A DNA stretch of 64,000 bases. Origin: Streptomyces monashensis (lineage in GTDB: Bacteria; Actinomycetota; Actinomycetes; Streptomycetales; Streptomycetaceae). The translations under genes were made by a program, and so were the position numbers. Location: the NCBI RefSeq assembly GCF_001866665.1, contig NZ_MLYO01000113.1:1-64000 (forward strand). The letters run 5' to 3'. Positions 60,646-64,000 of this stretch are shown in pieces (the stretch's first letter is position 1; every line of letters begins with the position of its first letter). The notes beneath the pieces were generated by a model. The model saw only the letters and a list, made by a program, of their open reading frames with translations. It was not told the origin of the DNA and did no database searches.

Positions 60646-61976
60646 CGGGCGGCCTCCATCACGTTCGCCGCCGGGGCCGTCCTGACCAGGCGGACCCGTT
60701 CGGCACGGTAGTGGCCGACGCGGCGGACCGAGAGCCGCCAGCCGGGCAGTTCGGCGCGGTCGCCGGGGGCCGGGATCCTGCCGAGCAGGTCCGCGACCAG
60801 GCCGGCGACCGTCTCGTACGGCCCCTCGGGCACGTCGAGTCCTATGCGCTGGAGGATGTCGACGCGGACGCTGCCGTCGACGTCCCAGGCGGGCTTGCCG
60901 TCCTGCGGCGGGGCGACGGCGAATTCCGGCGCGTCCGGGCGGTCGTGCTCGTCGCGGACCTCGCCGACGAGTTCCTCGACGATGTCCTCCAGGGTGACGA
61001 CGCCGGCCGTGCCGCCGTACTCGTCGACGACGACCGCGATGGGCTGCTCGGAGCGGAGGCGGGCGAGCAGGGGCTGGACCGGCAGGGTCTCGGGGACGAG
61101 CAGCGCCTTGCGGGCGATACGGCTCACCGGCGTGCGCAGCCGGTCGTGGACCGGGACGGCCAGGGCGTCCTTGAGGTGGGCCATGCCGACGATCTCGTCG
61201 ATCTTCTCCCGGTAGACGGGGAAACGGGACAGGCCCGTGGCCCGGGTGAGGTTCACCACGTCCTCGGCGGTGGCCGAGTCCTGGAGGGCGCTGACCTTCA
61301 CGCGCGGGGTCATGACGTGCTGCGCGGTCAGCTCGCCCAGGGACAGGGTGCGCACGAACAGGTCGGCGGTGTCCTGCTCCAGGGCGCCGGCCTGGGCGGA
61401 GTGCCGGGCCAGGGAGACGAGTTCGCCCGGGGTGCGGGCGGAGGCCAGCTCCTCGGCCGGCTCGACGCCGAGGGCCCGGACGAGCCGGTTGGCGACGGTG
61501 TTGAGCGCGGCGATCACCGGGCGGAACAGCCGCGAGAAGCGGGCTTGCGGGCCGACGACGAAGCGCGCGACCTGGAGCGGTTTGGAGACCGCCCAGTTCT
61601 TGGGCACCAGTTCGCCGATGACCATCTGGATCGCGGAGGCCAGCAGCATGCCGACGACCACGGCGATGCCGGAGACGGCGCCGTCGGGAAGGCCGAGTGC
61701 GGCGAACGGGCCGTGCAGCAGCCGGGCCAGGGCCGGTTCGGCGAGCATGCCGACGACCAGGGAGGTGATGGTGATGCCGAGCTGGGTGCCGGAGAGCTGG
61801 AAGGACAGCTCCTTCAGCGACTCGACGACTGTACGGGCGCGTCGGTCGCCGTCGGCGGCGGCCTTCTCGGCTTCCGGGCGCTCGACCGTCACGAGGCCGA
61901 ATTCGGCCGCCACGAAGAATCCGTTGGCGAGAATCAGCAGGAGGGCGGCTGCCAGAAGCAGCAGAGAGGTGGTCAC
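60642..61976 (-). CDS. CNNM/CBS/CorC_HlyC-domain transporter, first gene
   Basis: This 444-residue protein has the complete layout: N-terminal CNNM transmembrane domain (SLLLLAAALLLILANGFFVA, AIQMVIGELVPKNWAVSKPL), two CBS repeats (LTAQHVMTPRVKVSALQD, KALLVPETLPVQPLLARLRS), and C-terminal CorC_HlyC (DVDGSVRVDILQRIGLDVPE). CNNM proteins handle Mg2+/Co2+ efflux and are gated by nucleotide binding at the CBS pair. The following gene overlaps by 4 bases and encodes a shorter version, so the pair may work as a heterodimer. No Mg2+ leader RNA was recognised upstream. Confidence 0.92.
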   Translation of the reverse strand: MTTSLLLLAAALLLILANGFFVAAEFGLVTVERPEAEKAAADGDRRARTVVESLKELSFQLSGTQLGITITSLVVGMLAEPALARLLHGPFAALGLPDGAVSGIAVVVGMLLASAIQMVIGELVPKNWAVSKPLQVARFVVGPQARFSRLFRPVIAALNTVANRLVRALGVEPAEELASARTPGELVSLARHSAQAGALEQDTADLFVRTLSLGELTAQHVMTPRVKVSALQDSATAEDVVNLTRATGLSRFPVYREKIDEIVGMAHLKDALAVPVHDRLRTPVSRIARKALLVPETLPVQPLLARLRSEQPIAVVVDEYGGTAGVVTLEDIVEELVGEVRDEHDRPDAPEFAVAPPQDGKPAWDVDGSVRVDILQRIGLDVPEGPYETVAGLVADLLGRIPAPGDRAELPGWRLSVRRVGHYRAERVRLVRTAPAANVMEAAR

Positions 61977-62267
61977 GATGCCGCCGCCTTCCCGGTATGT
62001 CGGGTCGGGGCGGCGCAGGTACTACAGGACGATCCGTCCATCGCTGGAGGGAGTCACTCCTCGGGTAGCAGGAACCCCCGGGCACCGGGCGGCGCGCAGG
62101 GGCGGAGGCGCAGCGAAGAGGCCTCCGCCACCAGATTAATCAAGACAAGGGCCGCTCGGGCAGGGTGGGCGCCCCGGAGTCGGCCCCGATCTGCCCCCGA
62201 GTGAGCCCCGAGCCTCCCCCGGAGAAGCGGCGATGCCGCCCCTGAGGGGCCGTGCCCGGCCACCGGG

Positions 62268-62732
62268 TCAGCCCCGGTCGTGGGCGCCGTCGACCGCCGA
62301 ACGTGCCTCGGCGAGCGCCCGCAGGGCCCGCGCGTCGGCGATGGCACGCTGCTTGGCGAGGCCCGGCTGGATGCCGAGCGCGGGCAGGCTGGTGCCGTCG
62401 CTGAGGTTGAGGAACACCCACGGGTCACCCGGGCGGAGGTTCACCTGAACGATCTCGGCCCATTCCAGGCGCCGCTTGCTGGCGATGTTGACCACGGTGA
62501 CGCCGGAGTCGTCGGCGACCACCTTGATCCGGGCCAGCAGGGCGAGCACCCAGAAGATGAGTGCTCCGACGACGGCGAAGCTGAGCCGCTCCCCCGGGCC
62601 CAGCTGCTCCAGCAGCAGGCCGACCGTCGTGATGGTCAGGAAGATCGCCACGCCGGCGGTGAGCAGGATGGCCCGGGTGTGGTCCGGCCGGAAGATGACG
62701 GGGAGGTCGGGAAGGGGGGTCGGGTCGGACAT
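62268..62732 (-). CDS. PH-domain (bPH2-like) membrane protein
   Basis: This 154-residue protein has two adjacent hydrophobic helices (ILLTAGVAIFLTITTVGLLL, LSFAVVGALIFWVLALLARI) and a C-terminal bacterial PH-like domain starting IKVVADDSGVTVVNIASKRR and containing LEWAEIVQVNLRPGDPWVFL. The hydrophobic pair followed by a beta-rich domain is typical of the bPH2/DUF304 group of actinobacteria. It is 15 bases downstream of hisG, so it is probably co-transcribed with hisG-hisE, although no link to histidine synthesis is known. Confidence 0.82.
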   Translation of the reverse strand: MSDPTPLPDLPVIFRPDHTRAILLTAGVAIFLTITTVGLLLEQLGPGERLSFAVVGALIFWVLALLARIKVVADDSGVTVVNIASKRRLEWAEIVQVNLRPGDPWVFLNLSDGTSLPALGIQPGLAKQRAIADARALRALAEARSAVDGAHDRG

Positions 62733-62747
62733 CGGTCGGCGTGTCCC

Positions 62748-63605
62748 TCAGAGGCGGCAGGCGTGGATGGCCGTGGTGAGGATGGCGCGGGCGCCGATGG
62801 CGTAGAGGTCGTCCATGATGCGCTGCGCCTCCTTGGCGGGGACCATGGCGCGGACCGCGACCCAGCCCTCGTTGTGCAGCGGGGAGACGGTCGGGGACTC
62901 CAGGCCGGGGGTGAGCGCGACGGCCTTCTCCAACTGCTCGACGCGGCAGTCGTAGTCCATCATCACGTACGTCCGCGCCACCAGCACGCCCTGGAGGCGG
63001 CGCAGGAACTGCTGGACCTTCGGCTCGGCGGCATCCCCGGCGTCGGCGCCGGTGCGGCGGATGACGATCGCCTCGGACTTCATGATCGGCTCGCCGAAGA
63101 CCTCCAGGCCGGCGTTGCGCAGGCTGGTGCCGGTCTCGACGACGTCGGCGATGACCTCGGCGACGCCCAGCTCGATCGCGGTCTCGACGGCGCCGTCGAG
63201 GTGGACCACGGAGGCGTCGATGCCGCTGTCCGCGAGGTGCCCCGCGACGATGCCTTCGTAGGAGGTGGCGACCGTCCTGCCCTTGAGGTCGGCGATGCCG
63301 GTCGCCGTGCCGGGCTTGGCGGCGAAGCGGAAGGTGGAGCGGGCGAAGCCGAGCGGGAGGATCTCCTCGGCGCCGGCGCCGGAGTCGATCAGCAGGTCGC
63401 GGCCGGTGATGCCGATGTCGAGGCGGCCGGAGGAGACGTAGATCGCGATGTCGCGGGGGCGGAGGTAGAAGAACTCGACCTCGTTCTCCGGGTCGACGAT
63501 CCGCAGCTCCTTGGACTCGCGGCGCTGCTGGTAGCCGGCCTCATGCAGCATGTCCGCCGCAGGGCCGGACAGGGAACCCTTGTTGGGGACGGCGATGCGC
63601 AGCAT
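62748..63605 (-). CDS. hisG: ATP phosphoribosyltransferase, long form
   Basis: This 285-residue enzyme makes phosphoribosyl-ATP from PRPP and ATP, the first and feedback-regulated step of histidine synthesis. The long-form length includes a C-terminal regulatory domain of about 80 residues that binds histidine (LQGVLVARTYVMMDYDCRVE and following). Catalytic signatures are MLRIAVPNKGSLSGPAADML, DIGITGRDLLIDSG, and EVIADVVETGTSLRNAGLEV near the PRPP site. hisE lies 62 bases upstream on the same strand, completing a hisE-hisG unit. Confident. Confidence 0.96.
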   Translation of the reverse strand: MLRIAVPNKGSLSGPAADMLHEAGYQQRRESKELRIVDPENEVEFFYLRPRDIAIYVSSGRLDIGITGRDLLIDSGAGAEEILPLGFARSTFRFAAKPGTATGIADLKGRTVATSYEGIVAGHLADSGIDASVVHLDGAVETAIELGVAEVIADVVETGTSLRNAGLEVFGEPIMKSEAIVIRRTGADAGDAAEPKVQQFLRRLQGVLVARTYVMMDYDCRVEQLEKAVALTPGLESPTVSPLHNEGWVAVRAMVPAKEAQRIMDDLYAIGARAILTTAIHACRL

Positions 63606-63667
63606 GAGGTCGGCTTCCTTTGCGTGACGGGGTTTTTACGGCTGGTACGGCGGGAACAGCAGGCTGT

Positions 63668-63940
63668 TCACAGGTGGGCGTAGACGTCGTCCAGGGAGAT
63701 CCCGCGGGCGACCATCATCACCTGGACGTGGTAGAGCAGCTGCGAGATCTCCTCGGCGGCCGCTTCCCTGCCCTCGTACTCGGCGGCCATCCAGACCTCG
63801 GCGGCCTCCTCGACGACCTTCTTGCCGATGGCATGGACCCCCTTGCCGACCAGCTCTGCGGTGCGGGAGGTGGCGGGATCGCCGTGGGCGGCCTTGTGCT
63901 GGAGCTCGGTGAAGAGCTCCTCGAACGTCTTCTTGGACAT
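63668..63940 (-). CDS. hisE: Phosphoribosyl-ATP pyrophosphatase
   Basis: This 90-residue MazG-fold enzyme hydrolyses phosphoribosyl-ATP to phosphoribosyl-AMP, the second histidine step. The motif KKVVEEAAEVWMAAEYEG supplies the metal-binding Glu residues, and EEISQLLYHVQVMMVARGIS the rest of the helical core. The length is that of a stand-alone HisE. ATG 63940 (MSKKTFEELFTEL) is preferred; an upstream GTG adds 4 residues. It is the first gene of hisE-hisG. The 60 bases beyond it to the window edge hold its promoter region only. Confidence 0.95.
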   Translation of the reverse strand: MSKKTFEELFTELQHKAAHGDPATSRTAELVGKGVHAIGKKVVEEAAEVWMAAEYEGREAAAEEISQLLYHVQVMMVARGISLDDVYAHL

Positions 63941-64000
63941 GGTGTGCCCCACCCTAGCCGTTGTGGTGGCCGCCCTAGTGCCAGGGTTCGGATACTGAGC

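Noticed and set aside
1..64000. tRNA, rRNA, CRISPR array, insertion sequence or prophage
   Set aside because: No cloverleaf, no repeat-spacer pattern, no transposase, integrase or phage structural gene was seen; gene content is core-like.

Overview
The window is chromosomal DNA from a Streptomyces-type actinomycete. GC is very high, third codon positions are almost always G or C, many starts are GTG, and many genes overlap by 4 bases. It carries several actinomycete or streptomycete hallmarks: a DasR-type operator before crr-ptsI, a four-gene conservon (cvnABCD), the sporulation pair smeA-sffA, rbpA with a SigR-type promoter, and a polyprenol-phosphate mannose synthase. From memory, unchecked, the order resembles the core region of S. 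coelicolor between crr-ptsI and hisG-hisE. I see no phage, insertion sequence, CRISPR array, rRNA or tRNA; it reads as conserved core chromosome.

Layout. 1-2.6 kb: sugar PTS (crr, ptsI) behind a DasR site. 2.6-11.4 kb: a hypothetical gene, acetoacetyl-CoA synthetase, a GH31 glycosidase, a Nudix hydrolase, a secreted VanX-type dipeptidase, and a DUF35/thiolase pair. 11.5-15.9 kb: an EAL-CBS-GGDEF protein and glycerol uptake (glpF-glpK). 16-20.5 kb: the conservon. 20.9-29.4 kb: a small membrane protein, a three-gene condensin-like operon (kleisin-like, KITE/MukE-like, 1547-residue SMC-like ATPase) and a GntR regulator just upstream. 29.5-35 kb: two GT4 glycosyltransferases plus an SGNH hydrolase in one overlapping operon, a HEAT-repeat protein and an ankyrin protein. 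35.3-43.8 kb: smeA-sffA, a divergent MocR/YczE pair, a phosphodiesterase, an MFS exporter, rbpA, fxsA and the mannose synthase. 44.4-53.6 kb: amidohydrolase, Lrp regulator, a phosphotransferase/CrtC-like pair, acyl-CoA dehydrogenase with a TetR regulator, and a Tat-exported C39 peptidase. 53.8-64 kb: amino acid permease, TPR-like protein, P-loop kinase with no ordinary start codon, a candidate small RNA, an EccA-like AAA ATPase, two CNNM/CBS transporters, a PH-domain protein, and hisG-hisE.

The best candidate for an under-described system is the condensin-like operon at 21464-28611. It has the MukBEF/Wadjet gene content without the TOPRIM nuclease, an Asn where the catalytic Walker B Glu normally sits, and a 12-codon coupling ORF between the first two genes. 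Other notable points are SffA without the Walker A lysine, the candidate sRNA at 57277-57347, the GC-rich palindrome CACGCGCGCGTG recurring both inside and outside genes, and an 18-bp perfect palindrome upstream of the rbpA SigR promoter. All functional calls rest on reading motifs and context; no database search was run.
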